Source: an uncultured Clostridia bacterium (GTDB lineage: Bacteria; Bacillota; Clostridia; Oscillospirales; UBA644). Taken from it: DNA of 14,256 nucleotides. Every line of letters begins with the position of its first letter. Positions within the stretch are counted from its first letter, which is position 1. Shown piece by piece: positions 6,997-14,166 of the stretch. The notes under the pieces are model-generated. The model saw only the letters and a program-made list of their open reading frames with translations. It made no database searches and was not told where the DNA came from. The translations under genes were made by a program, and so were the position numbers. The stretch covers positions 1 to 14,256 of the forward strand of contig CAJGDF010000016.1 in the NCBI GenBank assembly GCA_904502105.1, written 5' to 3'.

Positions 6997-8376
6997 TCAA
7001 TAACAAAAATCAAGAATTACCTGTGCGTACACTTCGGAAAGTGAGATGAGCGCTTCTTCCGAGATGTATTCGTCAGGTCCGTGCATATTGCCGCAGACAG
7101 CCTTGTTTCCTTCGTCCGCAGGACCGAATGCAACGCATTTTCCGCAGAAAGCTTTTGCATAAGTAGATCCTCTTTCGCAAACAAAGCCGCAGGGTTTGCC
7201 CGTAGCCTTTTCGTAGCTTGCCGCAACAGATCTCATAAAAGGACTGTCTTCGGGGATACGTATGCCGTTGCCGTTTCTGTCGGGGATATATTCGCCGCCG
7301 TTTTCTTTTGCTATGGCTTCGAGCTTGCTGCTTATTTCGAACGCATCCGCACTGATCGGGGTTCGGCTGTCAACAGTAACTTCGCCCTTGCCGTTTTCAA
7401 ACGAACACATGCCGAAGTTTACCGAAAGCTTGCCGGAAAACTCATCACTGCAGTTTATGCCGAGAGCCTCGCCCTCTGTACCTTTAACGTATTTCTTTGT
7501 AAATGAAAGAAAACTGTTTTCGGCACCGAATTTTTCAAATGTTCTTTCAAGAACCGAAAGAAGATCCATAACAGCGCTTCTGCCCTTTTCGGGAACAGAG
7601 CCGTGCGCCGAAAGACCGCGGCAAAGAACGGATATTTCTCCGTTTTCAAACGCCGTTTCAGGGGAGAGAAGGTCGGATGAAAGGCTCTTGATATATTCAA
7701 AAACCTCTTCGCTGCCTTTTATTTTACATTCGCATTTTTCGGCAACACAGTTGACCGCTCTGCCGCCTTTTATTGAAATAAGCTTTACGTCGCCGTTTTC
7801 TTTAACGTTTTCAAACGCAAATTTACCGAAAACAAAGCCGAGCTCCGCGTTGGTTACAGGGAAGCTTGCATCGGGTGTAAGCGCATAATCGGGAAGACCG
7901 AATTCATCAACGTATCTGTGCATGTCGCTCATGCCGCATTCTTCGTCGCCGCCTACAACGAGAGAAACTCTCATTTTTGCTTCTTTGCCGCTGTTTTTAA
8001 CAGCCGCAAGCGAGTACATTGCCGCAACTGCCGCACCTTTATCATCAAGAACGCCTCTGCCGTAAAGCATGCCGTCCTCTCTTGTTAATTCATAAGCGGG
8101 CTTGGTCCAGCCTTCGCCTGCGGGAACAACGTCTCCGTGCGCAACAACGAGAAATGTCTCGTCGCCTTTGCCTATGGAAATTCTGAGCGCATAGCCGAGG
8201 TTTTCAACTTCAAGACCGAGTGCTTTCGCCTCGTCGGAGAGAACGTTAAATGCATCCGCTACGGGCTTGCCGTAAGGACCGTGTTCGTCTTCTTTTCCGC
8301 TTACGCTCGGAACTGCGATGAATTTTGAAAGATCGTTGATGAGATTTTCGCTGTTTTTACGTATAAATTCGTTCAC
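6997..8376 (-). CDS. M20-family dipeptidase, PepV/Sapep type
   Basis: This 459-residue protein is a cytoplasmic metallopeptidase that should cleave dipeptides. The zinc-site motifs are in order: VVAHGDVVPAG (His80, Asp82), GRGVLDDKG (Asp111 as bridging ligand), GGDEECG (Glu145 general base, Glu146 ligand), TPDASFPV (Asp169) and NMHGPDEYI (His432). GLSAHGSVPEKG (255-266), with His258, lies in the inserted lid/dimerisation domain (about 188-370). Length matches PepV-like enzymes (about 460-470). The start codon is GTG (8376-8374), directly abutting the TAA of the rhamnulokinase gene (8379-8377). Its ribosome site AAGGTGAG lies inside the last kinase codons, so translation is probably coupled. 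There is no signal peptide. The pairing with a sugar kinase is unexplained by pathway logic. Substrate preference cannot be read from the sequence. Confidence 0.9.
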   Translation of the reverse strand: MNEFIRKNSENLINDLSKFIAVPSVSGKEDEHGPYGKPVADAFNVLSDEAKALGLEVENLGYALRISIGKGDETFLVVAHGDVVPAGEGWTKPAYELTREDGMLYGRGVLDDKGAAVAAMYSLAAVKNSGKEAKMRVSLVVGGDEECGMSDMHRYVDEFGLPDYALTPDASFPVTNAELGFVFGKFAFENVKENGDVKLISIKGGRAVNCVAEKCECKIKGSEEVFEYIKSLSSDLLSPETAFENGEISVLCRGLSAHGSVPEKGRSAVMDLLSVLERTFEKFGAENSFLSFTKKYVKGTEGEALGINCSDEFSGKLSVNFGMCSFENGKGEVTVDSRTPISADAFEISSKLEAIAKENGGEYIPDRNGNGIRIPEDSPFMRSVAASYEKATGKPCGFVCERGSTYAKAFCGKCVAFGPADEGNKAVCGNMHGPDEYISEEALISLSEVYAQVILDFCY

Positions 8377-9837
8377 TTATCTCACCTTCATATAATCAGC
8401 GTATTTTTTATTCCATTTTTCGGAATCTTCGGGCATATAGATCTTGAGGTCGCCAAGATATTTTCTTGCTTCGTCAAGGTCTTTGATCTCGCCCTTTGCA
8501 ATAAGCTGAACAGCAATATTACCGAGAGCTGTAGCTTCGATAGGACCTGCGGTTACTTTCTTACCTGTTGCGCAAGCGGTGAAACGGCAAAGGTTTTCGT
8601 CTTTTGTACCGCCGCCGATAAGATGAACGGTGTCGATAGTGTAGCCGAGGATCTTTTCAAGGTTTTCAATATAGAAACGGTAGGTGAGCGCAAGGCTTTC
8701 AAGAATACAGAGAGCCTGCTGACCTTTTGTTTTGGGAACATCCTGACCCTTGGAGATGAGGAAATCTTCCATTCTCTTGGGCATGTTGCCGGGAGCTACG
8801 AAAGAATCGTCATCGGGGTTGATGTAAACGTTTGCGGAAACTTCGGTTTCGAGCATCTTATCAATGTCTTTGAACGAAATATCGTAGCCTTCTCTGATCC
8901 ACTGACGGCGTGTTTCCTGAAGGAGCCAAAGACCGGAAATATTTTTCAAGAATCTGATAGTGCCTTCGTAGCCGCCTTCGTTAGTGAAGTTTTCTTCAAA
9001 GCTCTTTTCGTTTATAAGGGGTTCGTCAAGCTCTGCGCCGAGAAGTGACCATGTACCGCAGGAGATATAACAGCTCTTTTCGCCCTTTTCAATGGGTGCT
9101 GCAACAACTGCGGATGCTGTATCGTGAGATGCGCATGCGATAACGTCAATAGGCTTGTCAAAGCCAAGCTCTTCAACGATCTCGGGGAGAAGCTGGCCTG
9201 TTACACTGCCGGGCATACGGATAGCCGGGAAGATGTCTTTGTTAAGACCGAGCTTTTCAAGAAGCGCATAGTCCCAGTCGCGCTTGTTTGCGTCGAGAAG
9301 CTGAGAAGTGGACGCTATAGTATATTCGATGCTCTTTTTACCTGTGAGGAAGTAAGCGAGAAGGTCGGGAGTGAAAAGAAGTGTGTCTGCTCTGTCGAGA
9401 AGCTCTTTTCTGTTTTCAACAAGAGATGCAAGCTGGAAAATAGTGTTGAGCTTAACAAACTGAATACCTGTTGATGCATATATCTCATCGCGGGGAACGA
9501 TGGAGAAAACCTTTTCCATCATATCGTCAACACGGCTGTCACGGTAGTGAATGGGGTTTTCGAGAAGTCTGCCGTCTTTGTCGAGAAGACCGAAGTCAAC
9601 GCCCCATGTGTCGATAGCAATGCTTTCAATGTCTTTGTGGCCTGCTGTAACACATTTGGAAAGACCTGTCTTGATCTCAAAGAAAAGACGGAGAATATCC
9701 CAATAAAGTGTTCCGTTTACAGTTACGGGATCGTTTGAAAAACGGTGGATCTCTTCCATTTCGAGCTTGCCGTTTTCATATATGCCGAGGATGGCGCGGC
9801 CTGAGGATGCGCCGAGGTCAAATGCTAAAACTTTCAT
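8377..9837 (-). CDS. rhaB: Rhamnulokinase (FGGY carbohydrate kinase)
   Basis: This 486-residue protein phosphorylates L-rhamnulose to L-rhamnulose 1-phosphate with ATP in the cytoplasm. N-terminal DLGASSGRAI (7-16) is the first phosphate motif. DTWGVDFGLLD (76-86) and NTIFQL (131-136) are typical of RhaB-type kinases. Asp239 in CASHDTASAV is the expected catalytic base, close to the position in E. coli RhaB (Asp237 as I recall it). GTWSLLG (261-267), NISGLWLLQE (299-308) and LIGGGTKDENLC (406-417) complete the family pattern. Full length. GGAG (9851-9848) lies 10 bases before the ATG. No isomerase or aldolase of the pathway is in the window. Because a fucosidase is nearby and related kinases can take L-fuculose, that is an alternative substrate, but the motifs favour rhamnulose. 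It is the first gene of a two-gene unit with the dipeptidase. Confidence 0.88.
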   Translation of the reverse strand: MKVLAFDLGASSGRAILGIYENGKLEMEEIHRFSNDPVTVNGTLYWDILRLFFEIKTGLSKCVTAGHKDIESIAIDTWGVDFGLLDKDGRLLENPIHYRDSRVDDMMEKVFSIVPRDEIYASTGIQFVKLNTIFQLASLVENRKELLDRADTLLFTPDLLAYFLTGKKSIEYTIASTSQLLDANKRDWDYALLEKLGLNKDIFPAIRMPGSVTGQLLPEIVEELGFDKPIDVIACASHDTASAVVAAPIEKGEKSCYISCGTWSLLGAELDEPLINEKSFEENFTNEGGYEGTIRFLKNISGLWLLQETRRQWIREGYDISFKDIDKMLETEVSANVYINPDDDSFVAPGNMPKRMEDFLISKGQDVPKTKGQQALCILESLALTYRFYIENLEKILGYTIDTVHLIGGGTKDENLCRFTACATGKKVTAGPIEATALGNIAVQLIAKGEIKDLDEARKYLGDLKIYMPEDSEKWNKKYADYMKVR

Positions 9838-9894
9838 AATTTAACAACTCCGGATCATGTTTTATTTATGGTCAAAAAATAATTTCCCATTATC

Positions 9895-9910
9895 TGTTAT
9901 GATTATAACA
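9895..9910. promoter_or_regulatory. Palindrome over the rhaB -10 box, candidate operator
   Basis: TGTTAT and ATAACA form perfect 6-bp arms around GATT, covering the -10 box and reaching the expected start site. A weaker palindrome (ATAAT 9879-9883, ATTAT 9889-9893) follows in the leader. The position fits a repressor; the regulator is unknown. Confidence 0.45.
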
Positions 9911-9930
9911 TTTTCGGAAGTATTTGTCAA
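9902..9930 (-). promoter_or_regulatory. Consensus promoter of rhaB
   Basis: On the minus strand a perfect TTGACA (9930-9925) and a perfect TATAAT (9907-9902) are separated by exactly 17 bases. Transcription would start near 9895, about 58 bases before the ATG. Such a strong promoter on a sugar catabolic gene normally needs a repressor. Confidence 0.88.
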
Positions 9931-9979
9931 TTCATAAGACGATAAAAAAAGGAAAATGTTCCAATAAAAATCATTTCTC

Positions 9980-10008
9980 TTGACAAACCGTGCCGCATAT
10001 GGTAAAAT
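9980..10008 (+). promoter_or_regulatory. Promoter of pyrC-pyrF
   Basis: TTGACA (9980-9985) and TAAAAT (10003-10008) are 17 bases apart. The start of transcription falls near 10015, so the leader is only about 14 bases. That leaves no room for a PyrR-type attenuator and excludes translation starts upstream of about 10015. Confidence 0.85.
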
Positions 10009-10028
10009 ATTCAAAAGGAATGATTGAA

Positions 10029-11234
10029 ATGCTGTTTAAAAATATAATTTTAAATGAAAAAAAGACAGATATCCTCGTAAATAACGGGATAATCGAAAAA
10101 ATAGGAGAGGGCCTTTGCGATAATGATACAATCGACTGCAGCGGTCTTACTGCTTTACCCTCATTTATAGATCTTCACGTTCATCTCCGCGAGCCGGGTT
10201 TTGAACATAAAGAAACTGTTTTTACAGGCACTCTTGCCGCGCGTAACGGCGGTTTCTCGGATGTTTTCTGCATGCCGAACACAAAGCCCGTCTGCGACAG
10301 TGTTGATGTTGTTAAAATGATCCTTGAAAAAGAGGCAAATGTCAGAGTTCATCCCGTTTGCGCTATAACAAAGGGTCAGCAGGGCAAAGAGCTCTGTGAT
10401 TTCGGGGCTTACAAAGAAGCAGGCGTTATCGCCGTTTCAGATGACGGTATGCCCGTGCCGGATGACGGTATCCTCGAAAAAGCAATGATAGCTGCAAAGG
10501 AAAACGGACTTTTGCTCATCAGCCATTGCGAAAATAAATCCGTTATCACCGATAAGCTCAATATCCCCTCAGAAGCCGAATATTCCGACGTTATCCGTGT
10601 TATCAACCTTGCTGCAAAAACAGGCGCAAAGGTTCATCTTGCACATATAAGCACAAAAGAAAGCGTTGCCGCTATCAGAGAAGCTAAAAAAGCAGGTATT
10701 GACGTTACAGCCGAAACATGCGCTCATTATTTTACGATAACTGCCGATGCCTTTAAGATCCACGGCCCGAACGCTATGATGAATCCGCCGCTTCGCTTTG
10801 AAGAGGATAAAGAAGCTATCCTGAACGCTCTTTGTGACGGAACCTTCGATATGATCTCAACCGACCATGCGCCCCATTCGATAGAAGAAAAGTCTGTCGA
10901 CCCATACAAGGCACCGTTCGGTATTATCGGGCTTGAAACATCTTTCCCGCTCTCTTACACCGCACTTGTAAGATCGGGTCTTATGTCTCTTTCGGATCTT
11001 ACCCGTCTTATGTCCGAAGCTCCCGCAAAAAGAGCAGGCATCTGTGTTCCGTCTTTAACAGAAGGCGCCCGTGCCGACTTCGTTGCGGCTGACCTTTCGC
11101 AGACTTTTGTCTTCGATAAAGAAAAATGTCTTTCAAAATCAAGAAATACACCGTTCTCCGGCACTGAAATGACCGGACGAGCTGTTTACAGTATAGTAAA
11201 AGGAGATGTCTTTAAATGTCAACCAATATTTTGA
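10029..11234 (+). CDS. pyrC: Dihydroorotase (type I)
   Basis: This 401-residue zinc amidohydrolase interconverts carbamoyl-aspartate and dihydroorotate, step 3 of pyrimidine synthesis. Visible motifs are DLHVHLREPG (48-57; His50, His52, Arg54 for metal and substrate), CMPNTKP (81-87), SDDGMPV (137-143, with the Asp expected to bridge the metals), SHCEN (165-169), LAHIS (204-208), ETCAHY (229-234) and STDHAPH (277-283, catalytic Asp279). The frame is open back to a GTG at 9990, but the promoter covers that region. The ATG at 10029 has AAGGAA (10015-10020) eight bases upstream, and the protein then begins MLFKNIILN as in its family. An ATG at 10020 overlaps that ribosome site and is unlikely. 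The last 19 bases overlap pyrF. It is divergent from rhaB, with both promoters in the 190-base gap. Confidence 0.95.
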   Translation: MLFKNIILNEKKTDILVNNGIIEKIGEGLCDNDTIDCSGLTALPSFIDLHVHLREPGFEHKETVFTGTLAARNGGFSDVFCMPNTKPVCDSVDVVKMILEKEANVRVHPVCAITKGQQGKELCDFGAYKEAGVIAVSDDGMPVPDDGILEKAMIAAKENGLLLISHCENKSVITDKLNIPSEAEYSDVIRVINLAAKTGAKVHLAHISTKESVAAIREAKKAGIDVTAETCAHYFTITADAFKIHGPNAMMNPPLRFEEDKEAILNALCDGTFDMISTDHAPHSIEEKSVDPYKAPFGIIGLETSFPLSYTALVRSGLMSLSDLTRLMSEAPAKRAGICVPSLTEGARADFVAADLSQTFVFDKEKCLSKSRNTPFSGTEMTGRAVYSIVKGDVFKCQPIF

Positions 11235-12070
11235 TCGATAAGATCCTCGAAAAGAAAAACCCCACCGTCGCAGGCCTCGACCCCCTTTGCGACTATCTTC
11301 CCCAGTCTATGATAACAGGCGATTCTCCCGCAGAAAAAGCCGATGCTATCTACAGATTCAACAAAGATCTCATCGATGCTCTTTACGATATCGTGCCTGC
11401 TGTTAAACCTCAGCTTGCTTACTACGAGATCCTCGGCCATGAGGGCTACAAGGCTTTCTGCAAGACTGTTGATTACGCTAAAAGCAAGGGTCTTTACGTT
11501 ATCGCAGACGGCAAACGTAACGATATAGGCTCCACCGCTTCCGCTTATTCCAAGGGCTTTTTCGGTATTATCGATTCCGATGCTCTCACAGTAAATGCAT
11601 ACCTCGGCTTCGACGGTGTTGAACCCTTCCTCGTTGACGGCAAGGCTATTTATATCCTTGTTAAGACATCCAACAAAGGCAGCGGCGAGCTTCAGGACCT
11701 CGTTCTTGAAAACGGCAAAAAGGTTTACGAACACATGGGCGACCTCGTTTCCGCTTGGGGCGAAAAGTCCATCGGTTCTCACGGTTATTCCGATGTCGGC
11801 GCAGTTGTAGGTGCAACTTATCCCGCAATGCTTACCGAGCTTCGTGAACGTCTCCCCCATACCTTCTTCCTCGTTCCCGGTTACGGTGCACAGGGCGGCG
11901 GCGCAAAAGACGTTGTCGGTGCATTCAAAAACGGCATAGGCGCAGTTATCAACTCTTCAAGAGGCATCATGTGCGCTTATAAAGCTCAGGGTCTTCCTGC
12001 TGAAAAATTCGCAGAAGCCGCTCGCATTGAAGCTATCAGAATGCGTGACGAGATCATGGCTGCTATCTGA
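11216..12070 (+). CDS. pyrF: Orotidine 5'-phosphate decarboxylase (type 2)
   Basis: This 284-residue enzyme decarboxylates OMP to UMP, the last step of pyrimidine synthesis. At 284 residues it belongs to the longer, mycobacterial-type subgroup rather than the roughly 230-240-residue B. subtilis type. AGLDPLCDYLP (19-29) binds substrate, PAVKPQLAYYE (61-71) carries the conserved Lys64, and ADGKRNDIGSTA (97-108) is the D-x-K-x-x-N-D catalytic signature (Asp98, Lys100, Asp103). PGYGAQGGGA (221-230) and NSSRG (246-250, Arg249) bind phosphate. AGGAG (11201-11205) lies inside pyrC, ten bases before the ATG. The 19-base overlap in another frame suggests translational coupling, so the two enzymes are made together. 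A strong terminator follows. No other pyrimidine genes are adjacent. Confidence 0.96.
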   Translation: MSTNILIDKILEKKNPTVAGLDPLCDYLPQSMITGDSPAEKADAIYRFNKDLIDALYDIVPAVKPQLAYYEILGHEGYKAFCKTVDYAKSKGLYVIADGKRNDIGSTASAYSKGFFGIIDSDALTVNAYLGFDGVEPFLVDGKAIYILVKTSNKGSGELQDLVLENGKKVYEHMGDLVSAWGEKSIGSHGYSDVGAVVGATYPAMLTELRERLPHTFFLVPGYGAQGGGAKDVVGAFKNGIGAVINSSRGIMCAYKAQGLPAEKFAEAARIEAIRMRDEIMAAI

Positions 12071-12088
12071 TCTGAAATTGAACCTCTT

Positions 12089-12128
12089 AAATACAGCTTT
12101 TGTCCAATACGGCAGAAGCTGTATTTTT
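12089..12128 (+). terminator. Intrinsic terminator of pyrC-pyrF
   Basis: A 16-bp stem (12089-12104 with 12111-12126, including G-T pairs, loop CAATAC) ends in a run of five Ts. It begins 18 bases after the pyrF stop. Confidence 0.9.
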
Positions 12129-12134
12129 ATATCA

Positions 12135-12169
12135 AAAAAGCACTTACGTTTTTCACGTAAGTGCTTTTT
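12135..12169. terminator. Bidirectional terminator between pyrF and htrA
   Basis: A perfect 15-bp inverted repeat (12135-12149 with 12155-12169, loop TTTTC) has an A-run on the left and a T-run on the right, so it works both ways. It ends 17 bases from the htrA stop and backs up the pyrF terminator. Confidence 0.92.
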
Positions 12170-12186
12170 GTTATTTCTTTATGAAA

Positions 12187-13512
12187 TTATTCTTCCACAG
12201 GTTCCTGAAGGATGACCTTTGTTGTAACAACGTCAACGCCGCGAAGGATCGTAATTTCAACTTCATCGCCGAAGTTGAAGTTTCCGAGAGTTGTTATAAG
12301 TTCTTCAACGGTTTTAACTCTCTTGCCGTTAACTCTTGTAATGAGGTCGCCAACCTTGATGTCTGCCTTTTCAGCCGCACCGCCGGGAATTATTTCTGCT
12401 ACATACACGCCGCCGAGTGTCGATTCAGTGCCGCCCTTGATGCCGATCTGAGGACGTACTACCTTGCCCTCTGTTATAAGCTTTTCAACAAGAGGAATAG
12501 CAGTTTCTGTCTGAATTGCAAAGCCAATGTCTTCGTATGTTGCATATCCGCCGCCGTTCATGATCTTAACGGAGTTGATACCGACAACCTGACCGTACAT
12601 ATTGAAAAGAGGACCGCCGGAGTTTCCGGGGTTGATCGTTGCGGAATGCTGGATAAGATTGAGGGTTACACCGAGGTCGGGGATATTGTAATTATCGCGT
12701 CTTGCCGAAACTCTGCCCTCTGTTATCGTGTGAGTAAGCTCAAGGCTGTACGGAGTGCCGATCGCAACGACCTGTTCACCCGGAACAAGCTTGTGGGATT
12801 CGCCGAACTGTGCCGCGGGAAGCCCTGTTTTGTCGATCTTTATTACACCGATATCCGAATATGTGTCAAAACCGATAACCTCTGCCTTGTATTCTGTATC
12901 GTCGTTGTAAAGGTATACCGTAACGGATTTTGCATCGTCGATTACGTGCGCGCAGGTAATGATGTATCCGTCTTCCGTGAAAATAACGCCTGTACCGAGT
13001 GCACCGCCTGCATCGTTTGAAACAAGGATATCAACAACGCTCGGGCTTACTGCCGCAACAAGCTCGGGAACATCCATCTTGTCGCCCGGAGTTACCTGAA
13101 TAGTGGGGGTATATTCGGGGGTCTGAACAAGCTCGTTGCTTACCGATGTCGGGCGTTCTGTTTTATTTTGGCTTACAGGTGTTGAATTATCTTTCCCAAC
13201 AACCGTTCCGATTGCAAAAGATGTTGTTATAAGGCAGATTGCTGTAAGTATCGCAGTTGCCGCGATCCAGAATTTACCGCCTTTTTTCTTCTTTTCTTTA
13301 ACTTCCTGTGTATACACGGGGATGTTTGAGTAAAAGGGCTGTTCTTCATATACACGGCGTACAGGTTCTTCGTAAATTCTTCTTACGGGTTCTTCGTATA
13401 CGGGAGCCGCAGGCTGCTGTTCAACAACAGTTACTTCTTCTTTTGCTTCGGAAGCTTCAACCGCAGCTTCGTTTGATGATTCGTTTATCTGAATATTTTC
13501 ATTGTTTTCCAT
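12187..13512 (-). CDS. htrA: Membrane-anchored HtrA/DegP-type serine protease with PDZ domain
   Basis: This 441-residue protein has a cytoplasmic N-terminal tail of about 80 residues: an acidic part, then three 8-residue repeats of the VYEEPVRR type and a basic KEKKKKGGK. One membrane helix follows (about 81-105). The trypsin-like domain (about 148-345) is outside the cell, with catalytic His189 in TCAHVI, Asp220 in YSDIGVIKI and Ser298 in NPGNSGGP. A single PDZ domain (about 355-436; GGVYVAEIIPGGAAEKADIKVGD) follows. The layout matches Firmicutes HtrA proteins, which degrade or refold damaged exported proteins. Two usual motifs differ slightly: TCAHV for TNAHV, and QHSATINPGN for the common TDAAINPGN. 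AGGAGG (13527-13522) lies 8 bases before the ATG. It is probably transcribed alone from a promoter in the 80-base gap after the acetyltransferase gene. Confidence 0.94.
   Translation of the reverse strand: MENNENIQINESSNEAAVEASEAKEEVTVVEQQPAAPVYEEPVRRIYEEPVRRVYEEQPFYSNIPVYTQEVKEKKKKGGKFWIAATAILTAICLITTSFAIGTVVGKDNSTPVSQNKTERPTSVSNELVQTPEYTPTIQVTPGDKMDVPELVAAVSPSVVDILVSNDAGGALGTGVIFTEDGYIITCAHVIDDAKSVTVYLYNDDTEYKAEVIGFDTYSDIGVIKIDKTGLPAAQFGESHKLVPGEQVVAIGTPYSLELTHTITEGRVSARRDNYNIPDLGVTLNLIQHSATINPGNSGGPLFNMYGQVVGINSVKIMNGGGYATYEDIGFAIQTETAIPLVEKLITEGKVVRPQIGIKGGTESTLGGVYVAEIIPGGAAEKADIKVGDLITRVNGKRVKTVEELITTLGNFNFGDEVEITILRGVDVVTTKVILQEPVEE
13342..13401 (-). repeat. Tandem repeats of 24 bases in htrA (residues 38-57)
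   Basis: Two full copies (VYEEPVRR 38-45, IYEEPVRR 46-53) and a partial third (VYEEQP, starting at 54) sit in the cytoplasmic tail, pairing Tyr-Glu-Glu with Arg-Arg. The DNA copies are similar but not identical. Confidence 0.8.
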
Positions 13513-13545
13513 AAATTATTTCCTCCTGTTTGAGTTTACGGTATC

Positions 13546-13590
13546 ATTATACTTTCTTTTTTTGTGTCCCGAGTGACACAGTTGTGGCAC
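13546..13590 (-). promoter_or_regulatory. htrA promoter with direct repeats in place of a -35 box
   Basis: A perfect TATAAT (13551-13546, minus strand) lies about 34 bases from the ATG, but no recognisable -35 box is found 16-18 bases away. That region instead holds two direct repeats on the plus strand, GTGACAC (13573-13579) and GTGGCAC (13584-13590), 11 bases apart, and an inverted pair GTGTC/GACAC (13564-13568, 13575-13579). This arrangement is typical of activated promoters; the regulator is unknown. Confidence 0.5.
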
Positions 13591-13592
13591 GT

Positions 13593-14147
13593 TTACGGAA
13601 TTTGATCGGGAAATACTGTGTAAAGATACACGTCCGAAAGTTTTGTCTTATCAACGTTAAGTCGAACGTATTTTTCAAGCAGTGCTTCTCTTTTCATTCC
13701 CGCTTTTTCGAGGACTCTTACAGATGCTGCGTTTTCGACCGCGCAATGGCTCTGTATGCGTTCAAAACCAAGGCTGTTAAAACCGTATTCAATAAGTCCT
13801 TTTGCCGCTTCTGTGGCATAACCATTGTTTCTGAACCTTCTGACTATCCAGAAGCCGAGATCCGCACGCGAATGGAGCGGGAAAACATCGTGAAAATTGA
13901 TCATACCCACCTGTTCACCGTCTTCAATTCGCTCTATCGTCCAGTCGTAATATTGGCCGAGTGAGTATCGTGCAAAAATGTCCTCAAGAAATCGTTGGGT
14001 GTCTGCCAGTGTTTTGTGGGGTTCCCAGAATTCGTAAAGAGATGTTTCCGCTTTGGACAGTGCGCTGTAAAAAACAATATCCTCCGGCTTTACTTTTCTG
14101 AGAATAAGACGTTCTGTTTTTACTGTAGGAAAAGATTTTTTAAACAT
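13593..14147 (-). CDS. GNAT N-acetyltransferase, RimJ/RimL type
   Basis: This 184-residue cytoplasmic protein begins with the RimJ/RimL signature TERLILRKVKPED (11-23). The acetyl-CoA binding motif is RRFRNNGYATEAAKGLIEYGF (first half RRFRNNGYATEA at 103-114). The C-terminal part has ENAASVRVLEKAGMKREA (138-155), the usual N-x-x-S-x-x-V-L-E-K-x-G-F/M element. Characterised members acetylate ribosomal protein N-termini, but many relatives act on amino acids, antibiotics or unknown targets, so the substrate is open. Length is normal for the family. The ribosome site is weak (GAAAG/AAAGA-like sequence only), which suggests low expression. The stop at 13593 lies next to the operator-like repeats of htrA, on the same strand. 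Confidence 0.88.
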   Translation of the reverse strand: MFKKSFPTVKTERLILRKVKPEDIVFYSALSKAETSLYEFWEPHKTLADTQRFLEDIFARYSLGQYYDWTIERIEDGEQVGMINFHDVFPLHSRADLGFWIVRRFRNNGYATEAAKGLIEYGFNSLGFERIQSHCAVENAASVRVLEKAGMKREALLEKYVRLNVDKTKLSDVYLYTVFPDQIP

Positions 14148-14166
14148 AGATCTTTACTTTCTTTTT

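Noticed and set aside
10015..11215. PyrR-type attenuator or riboswitch in front of pyrC
   Set aside because: The leader implied by the promoter is only about 14 bases; there is no space for anti-terminator and terminator structures.
11219..11860. A 213-codon open frame on the minus strand opposite pyrF
   Set aside because: It is a shadow of the conserved pyrF sequence, with no ribosome site or domain.
12100..13020. A 306-codon open frame on the plus strand opposite htrA
   Set aside because: It runs through two terminators and is antisense to the catalytic domain of a clearly conserved protease; the translation is Cys/Asn-rich with no recognisable motif.
13342..13401. CRISPR-like repeat
   Set aside because: The units are contiguous, in frame within htrA and without spacers; they are protein-coding repeats.
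13564..13590. CIRCE or CtsR heat-shock operator at htrA
   Set aside because: The repeats lack the TTAGCACTC/GAGTGCTAA arms and the AGGTCAAA heptads.
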